DNA from: UBA288 sp050178135
Lineage (GTDB): Archaea > Halobacteriota > Methanomicrobia > Methanomicrobiales > Methanospirillaceae
Assembly: GCA_050178135.1 (NCBI GenBank)
Contig: JBFXGJ010000006.1
Span: 12,602-76,601, forward strand
Length of the DNA stretch: 64,000 nt
Reading direction: 5' to 3'
Part shown: positions 43,147 through 51,802 of the stretch, one piece after another
How positions within the stretch are numbered: position 1 is the stretch's first letter
Layout of the letters: each line of letters opens with the position of its first letter
Position numbers and translations under genes: made by a program
Notes under the pieces: generated by a model
Told to the model about the DNA's origin: nothing
What the model saw: only the letters and a program-made list of their open reading frames with translations
The model's database searches: none

Positions 43147-43986
43147 ATGCACCTCATTGAGACCGTCAACCTCTCGTACGCTTACCGCGATAACGTGAGG
43201 GCGCTCGACAGCGTGAATTTCGTCGCTCCCCGGAATCTGAGGATCGCGGTAATCGGTCCCAACGGGGCCGGGAAGTCCACGCTCTTCCGGCACCTGAACG
43301 GAGTGATCATGGCCCAGCCAGGCCAGGTGCTGGTGCGCGGGGAGCCGATCACGAAGAAGAACCTCAAGGAGGTGCGCAAGTTTGTCGGCGTCGTATTCCA
43401 GAACCCCGACGACCAGATCTTCGCCCCAACGGTAGAGCAGGACGTTGCCTTTGGTCCCACCAACCTCGGACTGGACGAGAAGACGGTGATGCACCGGGTC
43501 GACGAAGCACTGGGCCTGCTCGATATTGGGTATCTACGGCACCGCGCCCCGCACCACCTTTCTGGCGGCGAGAAGAAACGGGTCGCGATCGCTGGCGTCC
43601 TTGCGATGGAACCGGGAGTGCTCGTGATGGACGAGCCGACGGCTGGCCTGGACCCCCGTGGACGGGATGACCTGGTCCGTTTCGTCAACTCGCTCTGGGC
43701 CCAGTACGGCATGACGGTGATCTTCTCGACCCACGAACTCGACCTGGTCACCCGTATGGCCGATTACATATACGTGATGGACCAGGGCCGGATCCTCACC
43801 CAGGGAACGGTCCCCGAGGTCTTTGAGCAGGAGGAGATGCTCCAGCGAATCCGGCTCGACCTGCCGGTGATCCCGAAACTCTGCCGCTCGCTGCGCCGGC
43901 GGGGTGCCAGTATACCTGTGGCGTACACCTTCGAGGAGGCAGAGGCATCACTCGCCGCCGTCCTCTCCCTCCGCCCGCGGCCATGA
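43147..43986 (+). CDS. cbiO: Cobalt ECF transporter ATPase CbiO
   Basis: ATPase of the metal transporter, 279 residues, with Walker A GPNGAGKSTLFRHL, VVFQNPDDQIFAPTVEQDVAFG (typical ECF Q-loop region), signature LSGGEKKRVAIAGVLA, Walker B VLVMDEPTAGLDPRG and switch FSTHELDLV. It overlaps cbiQ by four bases. Here the ATPase precedes the T subunit, the reverse of the common cbiMNQO order. Confidence 0.95.
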   Translation: MHLIETVNLSYAYRDNVRALDSVNFVAPRNLRIAVIGPNGAGKSTLFRHLNGVIMAQPGQVLVRGEPITKKNLKEVRKFVGVVFQNPDDQIFAPTVEQDVAFGPTNLGLDEKTVMHRVDEALGLLDIGYLRHRAPHHLSGGEKKRVAIAGVLAMEPGVLVMDEPTAGLDPRGRDDLVRFVNSLWAQYGMTVIFSTHELDLVTRMADYIYVMDQGRILTQGTVPEVFEQEEMLQRIRLDLPVIPKLCRSLRRRGASIPVAYTFEEAEASLAAVLSLRPRP

Positions 43987-44798
43987 TCGAGGACCTCTTC
44001 GAGATTGAGCGCCTGGCCTACGGAGATAGCCTGGTGCACCGCCTCGACGCGCGGGTCAAGTTGGTCGTCACCTTCGGGGCGATCATCGCCCTCGTCGCCT
44101 ATCCGGTCGACCCCTCCGTCTACCACGTCGCTCTCGTCTTCGCCATGCTCCTCGGGCTTCTCCTCGCCGTCTCTCGGATCACGCTCCGCTCCTTTTTGGT
44201 GAGGGTCCTCGTCATTCTTCCCTTCGGCCTCTCAATCCTCCTCTTCCAGGTCCTGTTTCCCCCCACCCCGTTCCCGACCACGACCCTGCTGGCCGAGCTT
44301 CCGTTCGGAGTGCTCATCTCGGCGGAGGCTCTTGTGAAGGCATCGATGATCGGCGTTCGGTTCGTTCTCTGTATCGGTTTCATCATCTTGCTCTCATCGA
44401 CGACCAGGATCCAGGACCTCCTCGAGGGAGCTCGCCGCCTCGGTTTTCCCTCGGAGTTTACCCTGATCCTCGGCATGATGACCCGGTACCTCTTTGTCTT
44501 CGGCCAGATGTATCTCCGCATTAAAAATGCGCTCTCCACGCGGTGCTTCGACCCCTTCGACCGGTCCCTGCCGTATGGATACCGCATTCGCCAGCTCGGC
44601 AACACGATCGGGACCATGTTCATCCGCTCGTACGAGCAGGGGGAAAGGACCTATACGGCCATGCTCTGCCGCGGGTACGGCAAGGACGCCTTTCTCTTCG
44701 TGCCGAAGAAAGTTCTCGCGTATTCGGAGTGGGGGATTCTCATTGCCTGTATGGCAGTCATTATCGGCGGTCCGCTGGCTGTCCACCACTTCTTCTGA
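43983..44798 (+). CDS. cbiQ: Cobalt ECF transporter T component CbiQ
   Basis: Transmembrane coupling subunit, 271 residues with about five hydrophobic helices. It opens with the usual RLDARVKLVVTFGAIIAL and has two Ala/Arg coupling motifs, LEGARRLGFP and LCRGYGKDAFLF, that contact the ATPase dimer. It overlaps cbiO and ends the operon. Confidence 0.94.
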   Translation: MIEDLFEIERLAYGDSLVHRLDARVKLVVTFGAIIALVAYPVDPSVYHVALVFAMLLGLLLAVSRITLRSFLVRVLVILPFGLSILLFQVLFPPTPFPTTTLLAELPFGVLISAEALVKASMIGVRFVLCIGFIILLSSTTRIQDLLEGARRLGFPSEFTLILGMMTRYLFVFGQMYLRIKNALSTRCFDPFDRSLPYGYRIRQLGNTIGTMFIRSYEQGERTYTAMLCRGYGKDAFLFVPKKVLAYSEWGILIACMAVIIGGPLAVHHFF

Positions 44799-44861
44799 TG
44801 CCGGCCACATCAAGGTTCATATCTCGTCCGTTCATACCCTCTGCATGTATCAGAGGGGCAG

Positions 44862-45605
44862 ATGAGAAGGGTTCTCAGGACTGGTTGGCTGACTGATCCG
44901 GGACGGAGAAGGAAGACCAACGAGGATGCAGTCTTCGCCGATCCCACGAAAGGTATCTTTGTCGTCGCTGACGGCCTGGGGGGCCTGCCTGGTGGGGATG
45001 TTGCGAGCCGAATCGCCATTAAGCAGATCGCTGAAGTCCTCTCCGGGAAAAAGACGAAGGACACGCCCGAGAAGTGCGTACGGGCTGCAATCGCCCTCGC
45101 CGGTGATGCCGTTGGGGAGCGGGCAGCAAACGATGCCTCTCTCCGAGGAATGAGGACAACCGTCGTCCTCATCTTTGTAACCTTAGACGGTCCGTTATTC
45201 GTGGCACATGTGGGGGATAGCCGCGCCTATCTCCTCCGCGACGAGCGATTGGAGGTTCTGACGAGGGACCACTCTGTGGTCCAAGAACTGCTCGACTCCG
45301 GCCGGATATCGGCGGAGGCAGCCAGGTACCACCCGCAGCGAAACGTGATCACACGGTCCCTGGGGCAGTCAGGGAATGCGGACCCGGATCTCAGGGCAAT
45401 CGACCGCAGGCCCGGTGACCGGTTCCTCCTCTGCTCCGACGGTCTCACGACGATGCTCGCCGACCCAGAGATAGAAGCGGTGCTCACTCGCTATGGAGAG
45501 CCGATGCGATGCTGTCGGGAACTGGTTAACCGGGCAAACGACCGGGGTGGTCTGGACAACATCACCGTGGTCGTGATCGATGAGCCCGGTGAGCCTTTAA
45601 AGTAA
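44862..45605 (+). CDS. PP2C-family serine/threonine phosphatase
   Basis: A 247-residue metal-dependent phosphatase like bacterial PrpC/Stp1. Metal-binding motifs are in order: RRKTNEDAVFAD, VVADGLGGLPGG, VGDSRAYLLRD, LLCSDGLTTML and GGLDNITVVVID. AGAGGGGCAG provides a good ribosome site for the ATG at 44862. No protein kinase gene lies in the window, so its partner is elsewhere. Confidence 0.95.
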   Translation: MRRVLRTGWLTDPGRRRKTNEDAVFADPTKGIFVVADGLGGLPGGDVASRIAIKQIAEVLSGKKTKDTPEKCVRAAIALAGDAVGERAANDASLRGMRTTVVLIFVTLDGPLFVAHVGDSRAYLLRDERLEVLTRDHSVVQELLDSGRISAEAARYHPQRNVITRSLGQSGNADPDLRAIDRRPGDRFLLCSDGLTTMLADPEIEAVLTRYGEPMRCCRELVNRANDRGGLDNITVVVIDEPGEPLK

Positions 45606-45708
45606 ACGACCCCTCGGAGACACTCCCGCCGAGGAAGCCGGCATCTCTTCCCCGGCAGCGGGGATCCCCTCCGGCAGCCATATTTGGGAGGGGGGAGTAT
45701 GCTAACTC

Positions 45709-46017
45709 ATGGTGTCGAAGTTCGGACGCGGTTTCATCACCAACCTCATGCAGATCGAACGGCATCTCTGCCTGCCACCCGAACAGGCGTTCTATGGTCT
45801 TGCTGATCACCTGGACGAGCTGATCCTGCCGGGCCAGTTTCGCGGCACCGAGGTCGAGGAGCTCCTCACCCTGCTCAGGAAACGGATCCTCTGGCACCAG
45901 GTGGGCACAGTCGACCGCGAGGAGTTGCCCGAGATCAAGAGGCTCTTCGCCCGTCTCTGCGTCGCCGTTGACCGGGCACTCGGGATCGATGACGCCGCCG
46001 TCGGATCGTTCGACTGA
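45709..46017 (+). CDS. Hypothetical protein
   Basis: A 102-residue, mostly helical, soluble protein (FGRGFITNLMQIERHLCLPP at the start). A single cysteine in each half, no membrane helix and no recognised family. Codon use looks like that of its neighbours. It lies between the PP2C phosphatase and gyrB, both on the same strand. Confidence 0.7.
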   Translation: MVSKFGRGFITNLMQIERHLCLPPEQAFYGLADHLDELILPGQFRGTEVEELLTLLRKRILWHQVGTVDREELPEIKRLFARLCVAVDRALGIDDAAVGSFD

Positions 46018-46118
46018 AAGCGGATTGAAAGACCCACAATCACTCTCGTTTTTCCAAATCTCCGGGGAACCAACCCTCCCAGGTTCTTCGATCGGGATCT
46101 ATAAGAGCTCTGAAGAAC

Positions 46119-46131
46119 AATATATAGTTGC
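46119..46131 (+). promoter_or_regulatory. TATA box for gyrB-gyrA
   Basis: AATATATAGTTG about 50 bases before the gyrB start. It would give a leader of about 26 nt carrying the CAGAGGGA ribosome site. Confidence 0.55.
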
Positions 46132-46173
46132 GAAGAGATCAGCCATTCTCTTGCTTTTATCAGAGGGAAATTG

Positions 46174-48168
46174 ATGTCGGATTCTTACGACGCATCGCAT
46201 ATCACGGTACTTGAGGGTCTGCAGCCCGTTCGCGAGAGGCCGGCAATGTACATCGGCTCCACGGACACGCGAGGGCTTCACCATCTCGTCTACGAGGTCG
46301 TGGATAACTCGGTGGACGAAGCCCTCGCGGGGTACTGCGACCACATCCGGGTCACTGTCAACGAGGACGGATCGGTCTCGGTCGAGGACAACGGCAGGGG
46401 CATCCCGGTCGACCGGGTCAAGAAGACCGGGAGATCCGCGCTCGAGACGGTCCTCACCGTCCTCCACGCCGGCGGCAAGTTCGACAAGAACACCTACCAG
46501 GTCTCCGGCGGACTGCACGGAGTCGGTGTTTCGGTCGTGAACGCGCTCTCGGCATGGCTTCACGCCACTGTCTACCGCGACGGTAACGTCTACGAGATGC
46601 ATTTCGAACGGGGTCGTCCTGGTCCCCTCGAGACCCGCGAGGAGTCAAAGGAGGAGATGGCCGAACGGTACGCCCGGCGGTACGGCGAACGGACGCGGAA
46701 GGGGACAGCATCGCGAGACGCCTTCGTCGAAGCACACGGGCGGGAGCTCTCGGGCACCGTGATCACCTTCATGCCCGACCCCGCGATCTTCGAGACTGTG
46801 ATCTACGATTACGATGTCCTCGCCCACCGTCTCCGTGAGCTCGCATTCCTGAACGCAGGCCTAGAGATCCGGATCGAGGATCGCCGCTCGGGGGACGCTG
46901 CCGTCTACCGGTATGAAGGAGGCCTGCGGGAGTTTGTCGCGTACCTCAACGAGGATCGAGAGGCAATCCATCCGGACATCGTTCACTTTCAGCGGACCGA
47001 TACTGAGAACCGGACTGAGGTCGAGGTTGCCCTGCAGTACACCCAGGCCTACGCGGAGAACCTCTATACGTACGTCAACAGCGTCAACACGCGGGAGGGT
47101 GGGACGCATCTCGAGGGGTTCCGGTCAGCGATCACCCGGGCGATCAACACCTCGGCGAAGAAGAACAACCTCTTTAAAAATAACGGCCTGACTCTGCGCG
47201 GAGAGGACGTCCGCGAAGGGCTGACTGCGGTGATCTCAATCAAGCTCGCCAACCCACAGTTCGAGGGCCAGACCAAGATGCGGCTCGGCAACTCGAGTGT
47301 CCGTGGAATCGTGGACTCGCTCGTCTACGCTTCTCTCTCCGAGTACTTCGAGGAGAACCCAACGGCTCTCAAGTCGATCGTCGAGAAGGGTCTGCTCGCG
47401 GCCAAGGCCCGCGAGGCCGCCAAGAACGCCCGGGACCTCACACGTCGCAAGACGATGCTTGAGTCCTCGCACCTGCCCGGTAAGCTCGCCGATTGCCAGG
47501 AGCGCAACCCCGCCAAGTCCGAGCTCTATATCGTGGAGGGCGATTCGGCCGGGGGATCGGCCAAGCAGGGGCGCGACCGGAAGTTCCAGGCTATCCTGCC
47601 GCTCCGGGGTAAGATCCTGAACGTAGAGAAGGCGACTCAGCACAAGATGATCAAGAACGCCGAGATTCAGACCCTGATGTCTGCCATCGGCTCGGGGATT
47701 GGAGAGCAGCTCGATCCCGAGCGCGCCCGGTACCACCACATCATCCTGATGACCGATGCCGATGTGGACGGGGCTCATATCCGGACCCTGCTCCTGACGT
47801 TCTTTTACCGGCACATGGCTGGTCTGATCGAGAACGGCTACATCTACATCGCCCAGCCCCCGCTCTACCGCGTAGCCAAGGGCAAGCACGAGCGCTATGT
47901 CTACCGCGACGAAGAGCTGAAGGCCGTGGTGAAGGAATTCGGTGAAAAGAACACCGTGGTGCAGCGGTACAAGGGTCTCGGTGAGATGAATGCGGGCCAG
48001 CTCTGGTCCACCACCATGGACCCGAAGACCCGGGTTCTGAAACAGATCCAGATCGAGGACGCGATGTACGCGAACGAGATCTTTGAGAAACTGATGGGCG
48101 ACGACGTTGCGGCACGCAAGGACTTCATCACCCGCCATGCAAAGGAGGTGAGCAACCTTGACATCTAA
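46174..48168 (+). CDS. gyrB: DNA gyrase subunit B
   Basis: ATPase subunit of gyrase, which introduces negative supercoils. 664 residues. VRERPAMYIGSTDTRGLHHL, VVDNSVDEALAGYCD (Mg-binding Asn) and GGLHGVGVSVVNALS form the GHKL ATP site; the TOPRIM domain has YIVEGDSAGGSAKQGRDR and MTDADVDGAHI; KRYKGLGEMN-type RYKGLGEMNAGQLW is near the end. The ATG at 46174 follows CAGAGGGA; a TTG at 46171 is the frame's first start codon. The gene is of bacterial type, known in Methanomicrobia through old transfer. Confidence 0.97.
   Translation: MSDSYDASHITVLEGLQPVRERPAMYIGSTDTRGLHHLVYEVVDNSVDEALAGYCDHIRVTVNEDGSVSVEDNGRGIPVDRVKKTGRSALETVLTVLHAGGKFDKNTYQVSGGLHGVGVSVVNALSAWLHATVYRDGNVYEMHFERGRPGPLETREESKEEMAERYARRYGERTRKGTASRDAFVEAHGRELSGTVITFMPDPAIFETVIYDYDVLAHRLRELAFLNAGLEIRIEDRRSGDAAVYRYEGGLREFVAYLNEDREAIHPDIVHFQRTDTENRTEVEVALQYTQAYAENLYTYVNSVNTREGGTHLEGFRSAITRAINTSAKKNNLFKNNGLTLRGEDVREGLTAVISIKLANPQFEGQTKMRLGNSSVRGIVDSLVYASLSEYFEENPTALKSIVEKGLLAAKAREAAKNARDLTRRKTMLESSHLPGKLADCQERNPAKSELYIVEGDSAGGSAKQGRDRKFQAILPLRGKILNVEKATQHKMIKNAEIQTLMSAIGSGIGEQLDPERARYHHIILMTDADVDGAHIRTLLLTFFYRHMAGLIENGYIYIAQPPLYRVAKGKHERYVYRDEELKAVVKEFGEKNTVVQRYKGLGEMNAGQLWSTTMDPKTRVLKQIQIEDAMYANEIFEKLMGDDVAARKDFITRHAKEVSNLDI
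48141..48151 (+). promoter_or_regulatory. Strong ribosome-binding site setting the gyrA TTG start
   Basis: AAAGGAGGTGA is fully complementary to the 3' end of 16S rRNA. It lies seven bases before the TTG at 48158, inside gyrB, and decides that unusual start. Confidence 0.8.
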
Positions 48169-50683
48169 ACAGGCACCGATCGAGCCCGTGGACCCGCAGC
48201 GGGTCATTCCGATCAACATCGAGGATGAGATGAAGACTTCGTACATCGATTACGCGATGTCGGTCATCATCGGTCGGGCTATCCCCGACGTCCGCGACGG
48301 TCTCAAGCCCGTCCACCGCCGAACCCTCTATGCGATGTGGGAGGAGGGCAACACATCGGACAAGCCGTACAAGAAGTCAGCTCGTGCCGTTGCGGCCACC
48401 ATGGGTAAGTATCACCCCCACGGCGACTCATCGATCTACGATACGCTGGTCAAGATGGCCCAGCCTTTTTCATATCGCGCTCCCCTCGTGGACGGGCAGG
48501 GAAACTTCGGTTCGGTCGATGGGGACTCGGCAGCCGCAATGCGATACACCGAAGCCCGGCTCACGAAGTACGCCGAGGCCCTGCTCACGGACCTGGAGAA
48601 GGAGACGGTCGACTACATCCCAAACTTTGACTCGTCGACCAAGGAGCCGACAGTCCTGCCCTGTCGGGTGCCGAACCTCCTGGTGAACGGATCTTCGGGG
48701 ATCGCGGTCGGGATGGCGACGAACATGCCACCCCACAACCTTCGGGAGGTTTCAGAGGCAGTCAAGCTGGTGATAGACCGGCCAGACTGCACGGTCGACG
48801 ACCTGATCCGGCGTCTGCCCGGCCCCGACTTCCCGACGGGTGGGATTATCATGGGCCGCGCTGGCATCCGTGCTGCATACGAAACCGGGCACGGAAAGTT
48901 GACGGTTCGCGGAGTCGCCGAGATCGAGGACGTCGAGAGCCGCGTCCCCAAGATCATCATCAGCGAGCTTCCGTACCAGGTCAACAAGGCGCGGCTCGTC
49001 GAGCACATCGCCGAACTCGTGAAAGAGAAGCGGATCGATGGGATCAGCGACCTGAGGGACGAGTCGGACAAGGACGGGATGCGGGTTGTTATCGAGCTCC
49101 GGAAAGGTGTCCTGCCCCGGATCATCCTGAACCAGCTTTACAAGCACACTGCCCTCGAGTCCACGTTTGGTGTGATCAACCTCGCCATCTCGGATGGTCA
49201 GCCGAAGACGCTCGGGATCAAGAGCCTGATCACCGAGTTCCTCCGTCACCGGATCGAGGTCGTGCGCCGGCGCTGCGAGTATGAACTTGGGAAGGCCCGC
49301 GACCGTCTCCACATAATCGAGGGGCTCCTCTCCGCGCTGGATCGGATCGATGAGGTGATCGCGACCATTCGCGGTTCCGAGTCGGCCGAGGCAGCCGGCA
49401 GAGCGCTCGTCGAGCAGTTCAACCTCACCGATGTTCAGGCGCAGGCAATCCTGCAGATGCAGCTCCGCCGACTGGCCCACCTGGAGCAGACGAAGCTCCG
49501 CGACGAGCGGATGGCGCTGTTGAAGACGATCGAAGAACTCGAGACGATCCTCGCGTGCGAGGCGAACATCCTGCGTGAGATCAGAAAGGAGCTCACCGCT
49601 GCCGGAAAGGAGTTCGGCAACGATCGCAGGACGCAGATCGCCGAGGACGAGGCAATGCTCGACATCGAGGACCTGATCGAGGACCGCCCGATGCTCATCT
49701 CGATCACGGCACAGAATTATATCAAGCGCCTCCCGCTCGAGACCTACCGGGCACAGCACCGGGGCGGGCGCGGCGTCATCGGGATGACCACGAAAGAGGA
49801 GGACCAGGTCGACAACATCTTCCTCGCCTCGATGCACGACTACCTGCTCTGCTTCACCACCGACGGGCGGGTCTACTGGATCAAGGTCTACAACATCCCT
49901 GAGGCCGGGCGCACGAGCCGAGGCAAGGCGATCGTGAACCTGCTCGACCTGAAGGATGAGCTCGTCACCGCGGTGATCCCGATCCGCGAGTTCCGTGATG
50001 ACCGGTACCTGCTCTTCTCGACGCGACAGGGCCAGGTAGCGAAGGTCGCGACGAGTCAGTTCTCACGCCCCCGCCAGGCGGGGATCAACGCGATCGCGCT
50101 CCGCGAGGGAGACCACCTGGTCGATGTCAAGCAGACGGACGGGACCCAGGAGCTGATCATCTCCACCGCAAAGGGCCAGGCCCTCCGTTTTCACGAGAGG
50201 GAGGTCCGGCCGATGGGTCGCGGCGTACAGGGCGTGCGCGGGATCAAGTTGAAGTACGGCGACGAGCTCGTGGCGACCACGCTCGTTGAGAAGGAGCATC
50301 TCCTGACGATCACCGCCCAGGGTGCCGGAAAACGAACCGACTTCGAAGAGTTCCGCGGTCACGGGCGTGGCACGATGGGTGTCCGGAACATCCTCGCTGG
50401 TCCCGGCAACCCGGTCGTCGCCACGCGAGCGGTCTCGGCGGAAGAGGAAGTCGTTCTGATCACCGCGCTCGGAAACGTTATCCGGATCCGGGCGAGCGAC
50501 ATCTCCGTCCAGAAACGGTCGACACGCGGTGTCCGGACGATCCGGCTCGAGGAAGAGGACCGCGTGGTCGGGTTCGCCTGCCTCGACAACGAAACCTGCG
50601 ATGCGGAGACGGAGAGCGGGGACACCGTTACAGAGAGCGAAGAGGAAGCGGGGCAGCAGCACCTCGTCGATGACGAGACCTAG
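48158..50683 (+). CDS. gyrA: DNA gyrase subunit A
   Basis: Cleavage and rejoining subunit of gyrase. 841 residues: the breakage-reunion domain has SYIDYAMSVIIGRAIPDVRDG, KYHPHGDSSIYDTLV and the catalytic tyrosine in AAMRYTEARLT; the C-terminal beta-pinwheel begins with the GyrA box, here QHRGGRGVIG near residue 530, which marks a true gyrase rather than a topoisomerase IV. Start is TTG at 48158, supported by a perfect ribosome site; it overlaps gyrB by 11 bases. The C-terminal tail is acidic. Confidence 0.97.
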   Translation: MTSKQAPIEPVDPQRVIPINIEDEMKTSYIDYAMSVIIGRAIPDVRDGLKPVHRRTLYAMWEEGNTSDKPYKKSARAVAATMGKYHPHGDSSIYDTLVKMAQPFSYRAPLVDGQGNFGSVDGDSAAAMRYTEARLTKYAEALLTDLEKETVDYIPNFDSSTKEPTVLPCRVPNLLVNGSSGIAVGMATNMPPHNLREVSEAVKLVIDRPDCTVDDLIRRLPGPDFPTGGIIMGRAGIRAAYETGHGKLTVRGVAEIEDVESRVPKIIISELPYQVNKARLVEHIAELVKEKRIDGISDLRDESDKDGMRVVIELRKGVLPRIILNQLYKHTALESTFGVINLAISDGQPKTLGIKSLITEFLRHRIEVVRRRCEYELGKARDRLHIIEGLLSALDRIDEVIATIRGSESAEAAGRALVEQFNLTDVQAQAILQMQLRRLAHLEQTKLRDERMALLKTIEELETILACEANILREIRKELTAAGKEFGNDRRTQIAEDEAMLDIEDLIEDRPMLISITAQNYIKRLPLETYRAQHRGGRGVIGMTTKEEDQVDNIFLASMHDYLLCFTTDGRVYWIKVYNIPEAGRTSRGKAIVNLLDLKDELVTAVIPIREFRDDRYLLFSTRQGQVAKVATSQFSRPRQAGINAIALREGDHLVDVKQTDGTQELIISTAKGQALRFHEREVRPMGRGVQGVRGIKLKYGDELVATTLVEKEHLLTITAQGAGKRTDFEEFRGHGRGTMGVRNILAGPGNPVVATRAVSAEEEVVLITALGNVIRIRASDISVQKRSTRGVRTIRLEEEDRVVGFACLDNETCDAETESGDTVTESEEEAGQQHLVDDET

Positions 50684-50694
50684 AGGCGACCCTG

Positions 50695-50726
50695 GTGAAA
50701 AAAGCCAATTTTTTTACCTTTTCCCG
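50695..50726 (+). terminator. T-run after gyrA
   Basis: Seven T at about 50709-50716, followed by further T-rich sequence, within 30 bases of the gyrA stop. Confidence 0.45.
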
Positions 50727-50761
50727 GTGATCTCTCTCGTACGACACCCGACCTCTTTGCC

Positions 50762-51802
50762 ATGCTGATGCCAGACCCCTCCTGGGCATGGTTCGCTCCA
50801 GCCGTGCTCGTTCCTCCGGCGCTCTACCTGGTCCTGAAACGGGGCGTCACCGAGCGGTGGCAGCATGTTGTGCCGGTCCTGCTTGCGGTTGCCTGCTCGC
50901 TCGCCCTTTACGCAGTATCCCCAACCATGCGCGAGGGCGTCGGATTCTTGCTCCTCGCGGTGACTGCGTCGCTCGCTACACTCGTGGCCCTTCCCGCCTT
51001 CTCGTATGCACTCGACCGGGTCCCGCGGGCGGCGGCGGTGCTGGTCGCGACGGCGGTCTCGCTCGTCCTGCTCTTTCTCCTTGTACCGACTCCCCTGACC
51101 GGTCTGGGCACCCTCATCTCAGGTATCGCCGGCACCGAGGATCCTGCGTCCTGGCCGATCGCCGCTCTGGCACTCTTTCTCTTCGCCCTGCTCACCTCCG
51201 GTATCGGGCTTGCGTTCATGATCTTCGTCGACGAGATTGCTGACCGGATGTCCTCGATCGTCTCTGGCCTCTTCTTCGGGATCCTCCTCCTGCTCGCATC
51301 CCTCGCTGTCAGCGAAGCGGTCCTGGGGGGACTGCTCGCCCTCGCGCTCCTCCAGTTCATTCGTTTCGTTCCCGAGAAGGGGATCCACATGCTCCTGCTC
51401 TTCCCGATCACCGCCGGTGTACTGGCGGTGACGGCGTTCACGGAGTCCAATCCCGCCCTGATTGGGTCCGAGTCCCTGGTCCTACCGCTCCTCGTTCCGG
51501 CCCTCGCCCTGATTGCACCGTTCGTCCTCCTGGAGCCACAGGTCCTGACCCGGCGCGAAGGAGTGGGAATCGTTGCCTGCTCACTCCTCGCCCTCCCAGC
51601 GGTCTCTCTTCTGCAGGGGCGTCAACCGGGGATCGCGTCTCTTAACGCCTTCGTTCCTGCCTATGGGGAGCACCTCGCCTTCGAGCCGGCACTCCTCCAC
51701 TGGGGTGTGCTCTATGTCGAGGTGCTTCTGTTCGCGCTTGCGTTCTACCTGCTGGTGATGATGGGACTCTCCGCCTACCGGCGGCCTACCCGCGATCCCT
51801 AA
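50762..51802 (+). CDS. Polytopic membrane protein of unknown function
   Basis: A 346-residue protein with about nine to ten membrane helices and short loops. No family motif is recognised; there is no cofactor or transporter signature. Helices are rich in Leu, Ala and Val. A conserved-looking polar loop RFVPEKGIHMLLLF lies near the middle. It converges with the PPDK-like gene and overlaps its 3' end by 17 bases. Confidence 0.75.
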   Translation: MLMPDPSWAWFAPAVLVPPALYLVLKRGVTERWQHVVPVLLAVACSLALYAVSPTMREGVGFLLLAVTASLATLVALPAFSYALDRVPRAAAVLVATAVSLVLLFLLVPTPLTGLGTLISGIAGTEDPASWPIAALALFLFALLTSGIGLAFMIFVDEIADRMSSIVSGLFFGILLLLASLAVSEAVLGGLLALALLQFIRFVPEKGIHMLLLFPITAGVLAVTAFTESNPALIGSESLVLPLLVPALALIAPFVLLEPQVLTRREGVGIVACSLLALPAVSLLQGRQPGIASLNAFVPAYGEHLAFEPALLHWGVLYVEVLLFALAFYLLVMMGLSAYRRPTRDP

